Of a DNA stretch of 40,275 nucleotides, positions 33,551-40,275 are shown piece by piece. Made by a program: the position numbers and the translations under genes. Under the pieces are notes generated by a model. That model saw only the letters and a list, made by a program, of their open reading frames with translations, did no database searches and had not been told where the DNA came from. The stretch covers positions 1-40,275 of the forward strand of contig CALVUN010000044.1 in NCBI GenBank assembly GCA_944363595.1, read 5' to 3'. This DNA is from an uncultured Bacilli bacterium (GTDB lineage Bacteria > Bacillota_I > Bacilli_A > RF39 > UBA660). How positions within the stretch are numbered: position 1 is the stretch's first letter; each line of letters starts with the position of its first letter.

Positions 33551-33593
33551 AGTATACTATGTCAAACATTTGTTTGTCAATATAAATGTTTGA
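33551..33593 (-). promoter_or_regulatory. Leftward promoter with operator-like repeat (copy 3 of 3)
   Basis: On the minus strand TTGACA (33575-33580) and TATACT (33551-33556) are 18 bases apart. TCAAACATTT (33562-33571) and AAATGTTTGA (33584-33593) form a perfect 10-bp inverted repeat around the -35 hexamer. Reading leftward it meets only the end of gerKB on the opposite strand, so it either makes a small or antisense RNA or is a relic. Apart from this and the rpsI terminator, the gap 33451-33703 holds nothing I can name. Confidence 0.5.
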
Positions 33594-33652
33594 TTTTTTA
33601 TTTTTTTGTTGGCTACCGACAAGATTTGAGTAGTTTTCACAAATACATAAAA

Positions 33653-33685
33653 AAAGAAACCTTGAAATATCAATAATTTCAAGGC
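33653..33685 (-). terminator. rpsI terminator
   Basis: CCTTGAAAT (33660-33668) and ATTTCAAGG (33676-33684) form a 9-bp stem with a 7-base loop. The minus strand continues TTTCTTTTTTT. Confidence 0.85.
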
Positions 33686-33703
33686 TTTATAAATGTTTTT
33701 TAA

Positions 33704-34120
33704 TTATCTCTTACTGAATTGTGGTGCACGACGTGCAGCTTTAAGACCATATTTTTTACGTTCTTTCTTACGTGGATCACGAGTAATGAAACCATTTGCT
33801 TTTAATATTTTACGATATGAATCTTCTTTACCTTCATTGGCTTCATCCATTTGTAATAATGCTCTAGTAATTCCTAATCTAATTGCTCCAGTTTGTCCGG
33901 TGAAGCCTCCTCCTCTGACATTGGCAGTAACATCAAATGTTTCTTCATTATTAGTAACTACTAGTGGTTGTTTTAAATCCATTACTAAGACAGCATATGG
34001 CATATATTCGTTAACGTCAACCCCATTAACAGTTATTTTACCAGTACCAGGAGTTAATGTTACACGCGCAACAGAGCTTTTTCTTCTTCCTGTTCCATAA
34101 TATTTTTTAGTTTCGGCCAT
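33704..34120 (-). CDS. rpsI: 30S ribosomal protein S9
   Basis: This 138-residue protein is S9 of the small subunit, whose basic C-terminal tail reaches the P-site tRNA. Family marks are [13 protein letters not shown] at the start, Val-Arg-Gly-Gly-Gly-Phe-Thr-Gly-Gln in the middle, and [12 protein letters not shown] to Gln-Phe-Ser-Lys-Arg at the end. It overlaps rplM by one base (TAATG), with AGGAGG inside the rplM end, in the usual rplM-rpsI order. Confidence 0.98.
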   Translation of the reverse strand: MAETKKYYGTGRRKSSVARVTLTPGTGKITVNGVDVNEYMPYAVLVMDLKQPLVVTNNEETFDVTANVRGGGFTGQTGAIRLGITRALLQMDEANEGKEDSYRKILKANGFITRDPRKKERKKYGLKAARRAPQFSKR

Positions 34121-34560
34121 TATTTAGTACCTCCTACTTTGATTTCTTTTGGTTTTTGAGCCATATGTGGATGTTCTGCTCCTTCATAGACAAATAATTT
34201 TTTATACATTTGTCTACCTAAACGGTTATGTGGTAACATACCTTTAACGGCTCTTTCAAGCATTTCTACTGGATATTTTTCTTTCATTGTTTTAGCATTT
34301 CGTTCTCTTAATCCTCCAACGTATCTACTATGATCGTAATACATTTTGTCATTTAATTTGTTTCCTGTTAATAATACTTCTTTAGCATTGATAATAATTA
34401 CATAGTCGCCACAATCGACATGAGGAGTATATGTTACTTTATGTTTTCCTCTTAATAATGTGGCTGCTTTACTAGCTACGCGTCCTAAGGCAATGTCTTT
34501 AGCATCAATGACATACCAATTACGTGTAACTGTCTCTTTAGCTTGCATAAATGTCTTCAT
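34120..34560 (-). CDS. rplM: 50S ribosomal protein L13
   Basis: L13 is an early assembly protein of the large subunit. The 146-residue product has Trp-Tyr-Val-Ile-Asp-Ala-Lys, Leu-Gly-Arg-Val-Ala-Ser, Gly-Asp-Tyr-Val-Ile-Ile-Ile-Asn-Ala and Met-Leu-Pro-His-Asn-Arg-Leu-Gly-Arg, all family hallmarks. It heads rplM-rpsI and is preceded by AAGGAGAG, a structured leader and a strong promoter, so autogenous control of the pair is likely. Confidence 0.98.
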   Translation of the reverse strand: MKTFMQAKETVTRNWYVIDAKDIALGRVASKAATLLRGKHKVTYTPHVDCGDYVIIINAKEVLLTGNKLNDKMYYDHSRYVGGLRERNAKTMKEKYPVEMLERAVKGMLPHNRLGRQMYKKLFVYEGAEHPHMAQKPKEIKVGGTK

Positions 34561-34593
34561 TATTTCTCTCCTTTTTTTATTTTTTAATATTGC

Positions 34594-34640
34594 TATATCT
34601 TACTTCCAAAGTGTTCCCAATACTTTGGCCATCAGATATA
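34594..34640 (-). ncRNA. L13-type ribosomal protein leader
   Basis: In the leader of rplM, TATATCT (34594-34600) pairs with AGATATA (34634-34640), and inside it CCAAAGT (34606-34612) pairs with ACTTTGG (34622-34628), leaving 5-base internal loops on each side and a 9-base apical loop. Two stacked 7-bp stems in this place fit a ribosomal protein L13 leader (the Rfam L13 leader family), through which L13 would repress its own operon. The structure is seen; the family assignment is by position and not tested. Confidence 0.6.
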
Positions 34641-34656
34641 AAATGTACCGATTATG

Positions 34657-34685
34657 ATTTTACTAGAATTTTGGGCTTTTGTCAA
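34657..34685 (-). promoter_or_regulatory. rplM-rpsI promoter
   Basis: On the minus strand TTGACA (34680-34685) and TAAAAT (34657-34662) are exactly 17 bases apart. The transcript would begin about 10 bases before the L13 leader stem. Confidence 0.75.
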
Positions 34686-34720
34686 GGAAATTTAAGTATT
34701 TTTCTCGGTAAAATATTTAT

Positions 34721-34750
34721 TTGTAATTAGGTATTTTTAATCTTTATACT
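34721..34750 (+). promoter_or_regulatory. Promoter of the DUF6512 gene
   Basis: TTGTAA (34721-34726) and TATACT (34745-34750) are 18 bases apart, 24 bases upstream of the start codon. Confidence 0.4.
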
Positions 34751-34774
34751 CCATATATTAATAGTGGTGATAGA

Positions 34775-35323
34775 ATGAATTTGAAGAAAGTTACATTAAT
34801 AAGTATTATAGTTATTTTTTTACTATCTTTTCCTAGCCATTTTATGTTTGATCTGTTTCCAAATGTCTTAGTATCATTTTTCTTTCCTGTAAATGAAAGT
34901 ATATGGGAACATATGAAAATATTATATACTTCTATTTTACTTGGAAATGTTATTAAATATGTTTTATTAAAGTATTATCATATTTCTTTTAATAATTTTT
35001 CTTTATCTTTAGTTGTTAGCTGTTTTTCTTCAATTATTATTTATTTACTTATTTATATTCCTCTTTATGTTATTTTGGGAGAAAATATGTTTATTTCTAT
35101 TATATTAATGTTACTAGTATATATAATTGTGGAAATATTTAGTTATTTTATATTACGTTTTAAAAAGATTAGATATATTAATGATTTTGGATATGTTCTT
35201 ATTGTTCTTGGGTATGTTATTTTTATTTATTTTACTTATAAACCTATTTATAATTTTCTTTTTTATGATACTTTGAATGATTGCTATGGTATTAGTGAGG
35301 AAATAAATGAAAAAAATAGATAG
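34775..35323 (+). CDS. DUF6512-type membrane protein
   Basis: This 182-residue protein has five or six hydrophobic helices. The stretch Phe-Phe-Pro-Val-Asn-Glu-Ser-Ile-Trp-Glu-His-Met-Lys, between the first two helices, is the hallmark of the DUF6512 family, whose function is not known. GGTGAT precedes the start. It is transcribed alone and converges with ftsEX at a shared terminator, so the context gives no hint. Confidence 0.75.
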   Translation: MNLKKVTLISIIVIFLLSFPSHFMFDLFPNVLVSFFFPVNESIWEHMKILYTSILLGNVIKYVLLKYYHISFNNFSLSLVVSCFSSIIIYLLIYIPLYVILGENMFISIILMLLVYIIVEIFSYFILRFKKIRYINDFGYVLIVLGYVIFIYFTYKPIYNFLFYDTLNDCYGISEEINEKNR

Positions 35324-35340
35324 TGATTATCTATTTTTTA
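35311..35340. terminator. Bidirectional terminator between the DUF6512 gene and ftsX
   Basis: AAATAGATA and TATCTATTT (within 35314-35337) form a 9-bp stem with runs of A before and T after, so it works on both strands. It overlaps the end of the DUF6512 gene and reaches the ftsX stop codon. Confidence 0.8.
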
Positions 35341-36240
35341 TGCTTTTAGGTATTTTCTAACAGCACGCCAGCTACCGAACATACCTACTAACATACCTAT
35401 ACCTAATAATAATAGGGATGCTAAGTAAACGAATGGATATGGCTCGATTAATTCGGCTAAACTTGATGAGAAGAGTTTGCCATCAAAGAAATCGTAAAGA
35501 CTGATATAACCATATATCATAATTATGATTGGAATAATTGAACCTATAATACCTAAGAATAATCCTTCTAGAATAAATGGTACTTTTATGGATATATTCG
35601 ATGCTCCTACTAGGCGCATAATTTCGATTTCTGTTCTTCTAGAGAAAATGGCTAATTTTATGGTATTAGATATTAGGAATGCAGTTACTATAATTAGGGC
35701 TATAACTGCTCCTATGGCTATTTTTTCAACGACTTTGAAAACTGTGATTAATTGATCAACAATATCTTCGCCATAGTTAACGTTATTTACTTTATCTAAT
35801 TTTTTGATATCTTCGGCATTTTGCTTAATTTTTTCAACATCTTTTACTTTTAGCATAAAACTATCTAGAAGGGGATTGGTATCATCTGTCCAACCATCAA
35901 CAATAGTACTAAATATTTCATTTTCATTTTTGGCTTCTTCTGCTGATTCTTGCTTTGATTTGAAGATTAGGCTTTCGACATTGCCTGTATTTCTTATGCT
36001 TTGTTCAATGCGATCTCGGTCTTCTTCGGTGGCATCACTATCTAAAAAGATAACAATGGTTACATCTTGACGTATGGACTCCGCAAAATTTTCAACATTA
36101 TATGATATGATAATTGATGTGGCAACGACCACTAATGTTATTGTTATACATGATATTGAGGCTAGGGATAGGGAGAAGTTTCGAACGACTCCTTTAATGG
36201 CATCACGAAAATATCTTTTAATAGTTCTTAATGCTTTCAT
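35338..36240 (-). CDS. ftsX: Cell division/sporulation ABC transporter permease FtsX
   Basis: FtsX is the membrane partner of FtsE; in Firmicutes the complex activates cell-wall hydrolases outside the membrane. The 300-residue protein has the expected layout of one N-terminal helix, an extracellular loop domain (about 45-165) and three more C-terminal helices with the MacB-like Arg-Arg-Thr-Glu-Ile-Glu-Ile-Met-Arg-Leu-Val-Gly-Ala-Ser motif. Its start lies 23 bases inside the ftsE end, with GAGGAC as ribosome site. Confidence 0.95.
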   Translation of the reverse strand: MKALRTIKRYFRDAIKGVVRNFSLSLASISCITITLVVVATSIIISYNVENFAESIRQDVTIVIFLDSDATEEDRDRIEQSIRNTGNVESLIFKSKQESAEEAKNENEIFSTIVDGWTDDTNPLLDSFMLKVKDVEKIKQNAEDIKKLDKVNNVNYGEDIVDQLITVFKVVEKIAIGAVIALIIVTAFLISNTIKLAIFSRRTEIEIMRLVGASNISIKVPFILEGLFLGIIGSIIPIIIMIYGYISLYDFFDGKLFSSSLAELIEPYPFVYLASLLLLGIGMLVGMFGSWRAVRKYLKA

Positions 36241-36922
36241 GATAATATTGTCCTCTTTCGTAATCTTTAACTAGTTTGCCTTCTTCAATAACAATAACAC
36301 GTTTTTGCATGCGATTAACTATATCACGATCATGGGTAGCCATAATGACAGTGGTACCCATACGGTTGATATTGTCTAATACTTTCATTATTTCCATACT
36401 AGTATCAGGATCAAGATTTCCTGTTGGTTCGTCACATATTAGTAATTTTGGTTTATTAACAATGGCTCTAGCAATTACTACACGTTGTTGTTCTCCACCT
36501 GATAGTTGATTGGGATATTGTCTTACTTTATGTTTTAGACCTACTAAATCTAAAACTTGCATAACTCTTTTTTGTATTTCGTTTTTATCACAACCAAATA
36601 CTTCCATGGCAAAAGCAACATTTTCAAAGACTGTTAATTTAGGTAATAATTTAAAATCTTGGAAAACGACGCCAATTTTTCTTCTTAAAATATATACTTT
36701 ACGATCTTTTAGTTTGGCAACGTTAATACCCCCAATGATGATGGAACCTTTTTCAGGTTTCTCAGCACGGTATAACATCTTAATAAGAGTACTTTTCCCA
36801 GAGCCGGATGCCCCAATGATAAAGACAAATTCGCCTTTTTTAATACTTAAATTAAAATCATACAAGGCAACTACACCATTTTTGTACGTTTTTTGGACAT
36901 CTGCAATTCTAATTAATTCCAT
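36218..36922 (-). CDS. ftsE: Cell division ATP-binding protein FtsE
   Basis: FtsE is the ATPase that powers FtsX. The 234-residue protein has Walker A Gly-Ala-Ser-Gly-Ser-Gly-Lys-Ser-Thr, the signature Leu-Ser-Gly-Gly-Glu-Gln-Gln-Arg and Walker B Leu-Leu-Ile-Cys-Asp-Glu-Pro-Thr-Gly-Asn-Leu-Asp. The Val-Phe-Gln-Asp-Phe-Lys-Leu-Leu Q-loop is characteristic of FtsE. The start at 36922 follows AGGTGG; the frame is open for four more codons upstream. A TATAAT lies further upstream, without a clear -35 box. Confidence 0.96.
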   Translation of the reverse strand: MELIRIADVQKTYKNGVVALYDFNLSIKKGEFVFIIGASGSGKSTLIKMLYRAEKPEKGSIIIGGINVAKLKDRKVYILRRKIGVVFQDFKLLPKLTVFENVAFAMEVFGCDKNEIQKRVMQVLDLVGLKHKVRQYPNQLSGGEQQRVVIARAIVNKPKLLICDEPTGNLDPDTSMEIMKVLDNINRMGTTVIMATHDRDIVNRMQKRVIVIEEGKLVKDYERGQYYHESIKNY

Positions 36923-37030
36923 AATACATACCACCTTTTTGACTACTTAACATTATATCATATTATTATTTTTTTTAATATAGTTTTTCTTTATTTTCCA
37001 TATTTTTCTACAATTATTAATATTATTATA

Positions 37031-37063
37031 AAAAGATAAATAATTGTTATAATTATTTATCTT
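37031..37063 (-). terminator. Terminator of the prfB-yitT operon
   Basis: AAGATAAATAATT (37033-37045) and AATTATTTATCTT (37051-37063) form a perfect 13-bp stem with a 5-base loop at the second yitT stop. The minus strand then reads TTTTATAAT. Confidence 0.8.
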
Positions 37064-37952
37064 ATGATCCTCCTTCTACTTCATAAGCATCTGTGATAAG
37101 AAAGAAGGCTTGAGGATCTAATTCTTGAATTACTTCTTTTACGATAAAATATTCTTTGGTGGGAATAACACTCATAATGGTTTTTTGTTTTTGGTTTTTA
37201 TATCCACCTTGGGAATTTATGATAACCGCACTATGATGGAGTTTATTAATTATGAATTCTTTAATTATTTCTTCTTTTTCTGTTATGATATAGAATGTTT
37301 TGCTATCGGATATTCCTAGGAGAATACGATCAGTAAAATAACTCATTATTAGATTGGTTATGATAGCATATAAAAGATTGGGGATACCAAAGATAAAGCT
37401 TCCTAAGATGACAATAGTTGAATTTATTATTAAATTGGCTTTTCCTAAAGATATTTTTAGATATTTATGCATTATTTGGGCAAACACGATTAATCCTCCA
37501 TTGGTAAAACCTGTTTTTAGGATTAGACCATTACCTATTCCTGTTAATACACCACCATATATCATAAGTAGAAGAATACTTGTATTTCCTATATCTATAT
37601 AATTACTTATAAAAGCTGTACCTTCAACAAAAATAGGAAAGAGAATACTTCCTACTAGAGTTTTTTTAGTTGTATGCCATTCTAAGAAGAGGAAACTTAT
37701 TATAATAGCTATAAGAGATACAATACCAATGGTTATACTTGGGTTTATGTTAATTAATTCACGAAAGATAATGCTTATACCTGATGCTCCTCCAGTGACA
37801 ATGTTATATGGGGAATAAAAAATATTGAAAGCTAGGGAGATAAGAAACAAGCCTACTATAAAACTTGTATATTTTAGTGTTATATTTTGATTAGTTATTT
37901 TGTCGATTATTTCTTGGGTATTTAATTTGGAATTATGATTAAATATTTTCAT
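37062..37952 (-). CDS. YitT family membrane protein (second copy)
   Basis: The 296-residue protein has an N-terminal membrane domain of five to six helices with Asn-Ile-Val-Thr-Gly-Gly-Ala-Ser-Gly-Ile and Thr-Gly-Phe-Thr-Asn-Gly-Gly. A soluble C-terminal DUF2179 domain follows, ending in Phe-Phe-Leu-Ile-Thr-Asp-Ala-Tyr-Glu-Val. These are marks of the YitT/YpjC/YqfU family, whose function is unknown. It overlaps the first copy by 14 bases and has a weaker ribosome site (GAGGAA). Confidence 0.92.
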   Translation of the reverse strand: MKIFNHNSKLNTQEIIDKITNQNITLKYTSFIVGLFLISLAFNIFYSPYNIVTGGASGISIIFRELININPSITIGIVSLIAIIISFLFLEWHTTKKTLVGSILFPIFVEGTAFISNYIDIGNTSILLLMIYGGVLTGIGNGLILKTGFTNGGLIVFAQIMHKYLKISLGKANLIINSTIVILGSFIFGIPNLLYAIITNLIMSYFTDRILLGISDSKTFYIITEKEEIIKEFIINKLHHSAVIINSQGGYKNQKQKTIMSVIPTKEYFIVKEVIQELDPQAFFLITDAYEVEGGS

Positions 37953-38841
37953 CTGGTAATTCCTCTCTATGACTTACTTCGTAAGCATCACAAACTAGGA
38001 AAAAGATATTGGGATCTATTTCTTTTAATCCTTCTTTAACGACAAAATATAGACTTGTTGGTACTACTCCTAGCATTAGAGTTTGTTTTTCATTACTATA
38101 ACCTCCACGGGCTTTTATTATTGTTACACCACCATTCATGATTGATAATAGGAATTCTCTTACTTCTTTGTCTTTTTCTGTAACGATGTAAAAGGCTTTA
38201 CTTTGGGATATTCCTAGAATTACTTTATCAGTAAGAATACTTATTATATATAATACGATAAAACCATATAAGACGATTTCCCAAGAAAAGACTAGTTTAG
38301 CGGATATTACAACTATTCCATCTACAATTAACATGGACTTACCAAGTGATACTTTGCTATATTTTGCAACTATTTGGTTGATAATATCGGTTCCTCCAGT
38401 GGTGAATCCTGTTTTAAAAATTATGCCATAGCCAATACCTGATATGACGGCTCCAAAAATGGCTATTACAAGTAATTCTACACCTTCTAAGGGAATATAT
38501 GGTACGATATATTCTGTAAGAGTTACAAAAACGGGAAATATTAATGAACCAACAATGGAGCTTTTAGTTGTTTCCCAGCCTAAAACGAAATAGCTAATTA
38601 CAAGTAAACTAATATTGGCTATTAAAATAAAAAGTGAGGGATTAATACCGAATTGATTTACCACGATCGATAAGCCACTTATACCAAAACAGACAATATT
38701 ATATTGTAAGAAAAAAACATTAAAGGCGAACGCTACGATAAAGCAGCCTATAAATAGTAGCATGTATCTTTTTAATAAATCTTTTTTAGCTATTTTTTGT
38801 AATATTTGATCAATATTAGTCCTTTTTTTGAAAAAAAACAT
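37939..38841 (-). CDS. YitT family membrane protein (first copy)
   Basis: The 300-residue protein matches its neighbour along the whole length: Asn-Ile-Val-Cys-Phe-Gly-Ile-Ser-Gly-Leu, Thr-Gly-Phe-Thr-Thr-Gly-Gly-Thr-Asp-Ile-Ile and a C-terminal DUF2179 domain ending in Phe-Phe-Leu-Val-Cys-Asp-Ala-Tyr-Glu-Val. Its ATG is two bases after the prfB stop, and its AGGAGAGG ribosome site lies inside the last prfB codons. This gives a tightly coupled prfB-yitT-yitT operon. A tandem duplication is the simplest origin. Confidence 0.92.
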   Translation of the reverse strand: MFFFKKRTNIDQILQKIAKKDLLKRYMLLFIGCFIVAFAFNVFFLQYNIVCFGISGLSIVVNQFGINPSLFILIANISLLVISYFVLGWETTKSSIVGSLIFPVFVTLTEYIVPYIPLEGVELLVIAIFGAVISGIGYGIIFKTGFTTGGTDIINQIVAKYSKVSLGKSMLIVDGIVVISAKLVFSWEIVLYGFIVLYIISILTDKVILGISQSKAFYIVTEKDKEVREFLLSIMNGGVTIIKARGGYSNEKQTLMLGVVPTSLYFVVKEGLKEIDPNIFFLVCDAYEVSHREELPDENI

Positions 38842-38843
38842 TT

Positions 38844-39939
38844 TTAACCTCTCCTTATTCCTTTAATTATTAATTCGTCTAAATTGCCATCTAATATTTT
38901 ATTTACATCACTTGTCTCATAACCACTTTCATTATCTTTAACAAGGGTATATGGACACATGACATAACTTCTTTTACCTGAACCAAAACTAATACTTTTT
39001 TGTCCTTCAGTTAGTTTGGTTAGCTCTTTATTTTGTTTTTCTATTTCTAAATTATATAATTTATTTTTGAGAATTTCAATAGCTTTTTCTTTATTTTGAA
39101 TTTGACTTCGTTCATTTTGACAGGTAACAACAATTCCTGTGGGAATATGAGTTATGCGAACAGCACTATCTGTAGTATTGACACTCTGTCCTCCAGCACC
39201 ACTACTGCGGTAAACATCTATACGAAGATCTTTATCATTAATTTCTATATCTATATTATTAGATAATTCGGGAATTACTTCAACTGAGGCAAATGATGTA
39301 TGTCTTCTTTTATTGGCATCAAAGGGACTAATACGAACAAGGCGGTGGACACCTTTTTCGTGTTTAAGGTATCCATAAGCATAGGGACCTTTAACATTTA
39401 TTAGTACACTTTTAATTCCTACTTCTTCACCTGGTTGCTCATCTAATTTAGTAACTTCATAGCCTTCTTTGTGTAAATATCTCGTGTACATACGATACAA
39501 CATATTTGCCCAATCGCAACTTTCTGTTCCTCCGGCACCTGCATGTATTTCTAAGAAACAATTTTCTTTATCATATTGTCCATTTAGATATGTCATAAGT
39601 TTTAAATGTTCAACATTATTTTCTAATTTTTGATAATTATCTTTAGTTATGTTATATAGATCTTCATCTTCCTCTAGTAAAAGTAATTTTAATATTTCAA
39701 TATTTTCTTCTATTTCTTTTTGACATTCATTTATTGGTGTAATTATATTTTTTAAACTACTTAATTCTTTAATTAATTTTTCGCTTTCATCTTTATTATC
39801 CCAAAACGTACTTTGATTCATTTGATTTTGAATTTCTTTTAATCTTTTTTGTTTTTGGTCACAGTCAAAGATACCTCCATATAGTATCTATTTCTTTGAA
39901 TAAGTCTTCATATTTTGTTAATAATTCTTTTATTTGCAT
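38844..39939 (-). CDS. prfB: Peptide chain release factor 2 with programmed +1 frameshift
   Basis: RF2 ends translation at UGA and UAA. The gene begins at ATG 39939 (after AGGTGAT) and reads 24 codons to an in-frame TGA at 39865-39867. Translation continues in the +1 frame from GAC at 39864-39866 to 38844, making a product of about 364 residues. The site is the classical CTT-TGA-C with a GGAGG upstream. Key RF2 marks are the Ser-Pro-Phe tripeptide in Arg-Ile-Ser-Pro-Phe-Asp, which reads the stop codon, and Gly-Gly-Gln-Ser-Val-Asn, which triggers hydrolysis. A TATAAT lies upstream near 39964-39969. Confidence 0.97.
39864..39879 (-). promoter_or_regulatory. prfB autoregulatory +1 frameshift signal
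   Basis: On the minus strand the site reads TGGAGGTATCTTTGAC. The GGAGG acts as an internal Shine-Dalgarno, CTT is the slippery codon, and TGA is the RF2-dependent stop. Low RF2 favours the frameshift and so raises RF2 synthesis. Confidence 0.95.
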
Positions 39940-39977
39940 TTGTTTATCACCTATATACATTATAACTTATAATATTA

Positions 39978-40010
39978 AAAAAGAAAAGTAACTTGGTTAA
40001 AGTTACTTTA
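39978..40010 (-). terminator. Terminator of the surface-protein gene
   Basis: AAAGTAACTT (39985-39994) and AAGTTACTTT (40000-40009) form a perfect 10-bp stem with a 5-base loop. The minus strand continues TTCTTTTTT. Confidence 0.85.
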
Positions 40011-40013
40011 TAG

Positions 40014-40275
40014 TTAATCAACCACCCATGGATCATTCATAGTTCCACTACCGGACATCTGTACGCTAGATGTGAGAGAAACCACGGGCCGCACGCCGTC
40101 AGTAATGTACACATAGCGACCACCGATGGCACCATCGCCGCCCACGCGCCACACATACGCATAGCCAACACGGAAAAAAGACGGGCTCATAGTCAAATAA
40201 TATTGACCGGTGTATAAATAATATCCATTATTGCTAGTACCATACTTTCCTCCTGCCATTGCTACTTCATCTGCT
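40014..40275 (-). CDS. Surface protein, C-terminal end (partial), GC-rich tail
   Basis: The frame is open from the right edge to 40014 and gives 87 residues. It contains Ala-Asp-Glu-Val-Ala-Met-Ala-Gly-Gly near the edge, then Tyr-Tyr-Leu-Tyr-Thr-Gly-Gln and Leu-Thr-Met-Ser-Pro. The end is Gly-Val-Arg-Pro-Val-Val-Ser-Leu, then Gly-Ser-Gly-Thr-Met-Asn-Asp-Pro-Trp-Val-Val-Asp. I have seen this pattern, with the Gly-Val-Arg-Pro-Val-Val end, in large exported proteins of uncultured gut Bacilli, often with prepilin-like leaders. The end looks like a C-type-lectin-like fold, but that is an impression. The last third is compositionally unlike the window: of 100 bases at 40081-40180, 60 are G or C and only 9 are A on the coding strand. 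The gene's start lies outside. Confidence 0.7.
   Translation of the reverse strand, partial: ADEVAMAGGKYGTSNNGYYLYTGQYYLTMSPSFFRVGYAYVWRVGGDGAIGGRYVYITDGVRPVVSLTSSVQMSGSGTMNDPWVVD

Noticed and set aside
1-40275. CRISPR arrays and tRNA or rRNA genes
   Set aside because: I saw no regularly spaced repeats and no tRNA- or rRNA-like segments on reading either strand; a tRNA scan was not possible here.

Overview
The window is AT-rich, Gram-positive-type chromosomal DNA. Strong AGGAGG/GGTGAT ribosome sites are common, as are sigma-A promoters and short hairpin-plus-T terminators. A complete SUF iron-sulfur system, pyruvate:ferredoxin oxidoreductase, GerA-type germinant receptor genes and an agr quorum-sensing locus point to an anaerobic, spore-forming low-GC Firmicute. 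I infer an uncultured gut lineage of class Bacilli near the RF39/Mollicutes branch, or a Clostridium-like relative. A release factor 2 gene with the classical UGA frameshift shows that UGA is read as stop, so this is not a code-4 mycoplasma.

Layout. 1-405: tail of an IS110-type transposase, then non-coding DNA with a leftward promoter. 406-8400 (mostly minus strand): a small cysteine-peptidase-like protein, parC, truA, a transglutaminase-like protein, two tandem secreted TasA/camelysin-like proteins, GAPDH and an orphan holin-like gene. 8586-14721: PFOR, a hypothetical protein, a lipoprotein and its membrane-anchored relative, an XRE regulator and a short SSB. 14896-20923: SUF genes as sufC-sufD-sufS-sufU, then a separate sufB unit overlapping a cell-wall amidase. 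21005-23584: an RpoD-like sigma factor and an arylsulfotransferase-like membrane protein. 23661-28131: the agr island. agrB and agrD run rightward. agrA and two AgrC-type kinases run leftward and converge on them at a shared bidirectional terminator. 28289-33450: divergent ctpA and a gerA-gerC-gerB operon preceded by an exact sigma-G-type promoter. 33551-36922: an orphan promoter, rplM-rpsI with a structured leader, a DUF6512 membrane protein and ftsEX. 37062-39939: prfB with its frameshift, coupled to two yitT-type genes. 40014-40275: the GC-rich C-terminal end of a surface protein that runs off the window.

The most interesting part is the agr island. AgrB (His76/Cys83) would process a 40-residue AgrD into a cyclic peptide containing Cys-Trp-Phe-Leu-Ile. 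Two closely related receptor kinases share one LytTR response regulator. The second kinase is broken by a one-base shift inside a run of nine A residues, exactly between its N box and its G box. That could be phase variation, transcriptional slippage, simple decay or an assembly error. Other leads are the sigma-G promoter, a holin-like gene whose best start is ATT, three promoters built on the same TTGACAAACAAA(C/T)GTTT core, an operator palindrome over the ssb -10 box, and the abrupt adenine-poor, GC-rich 3' end of the surface-protein gene.
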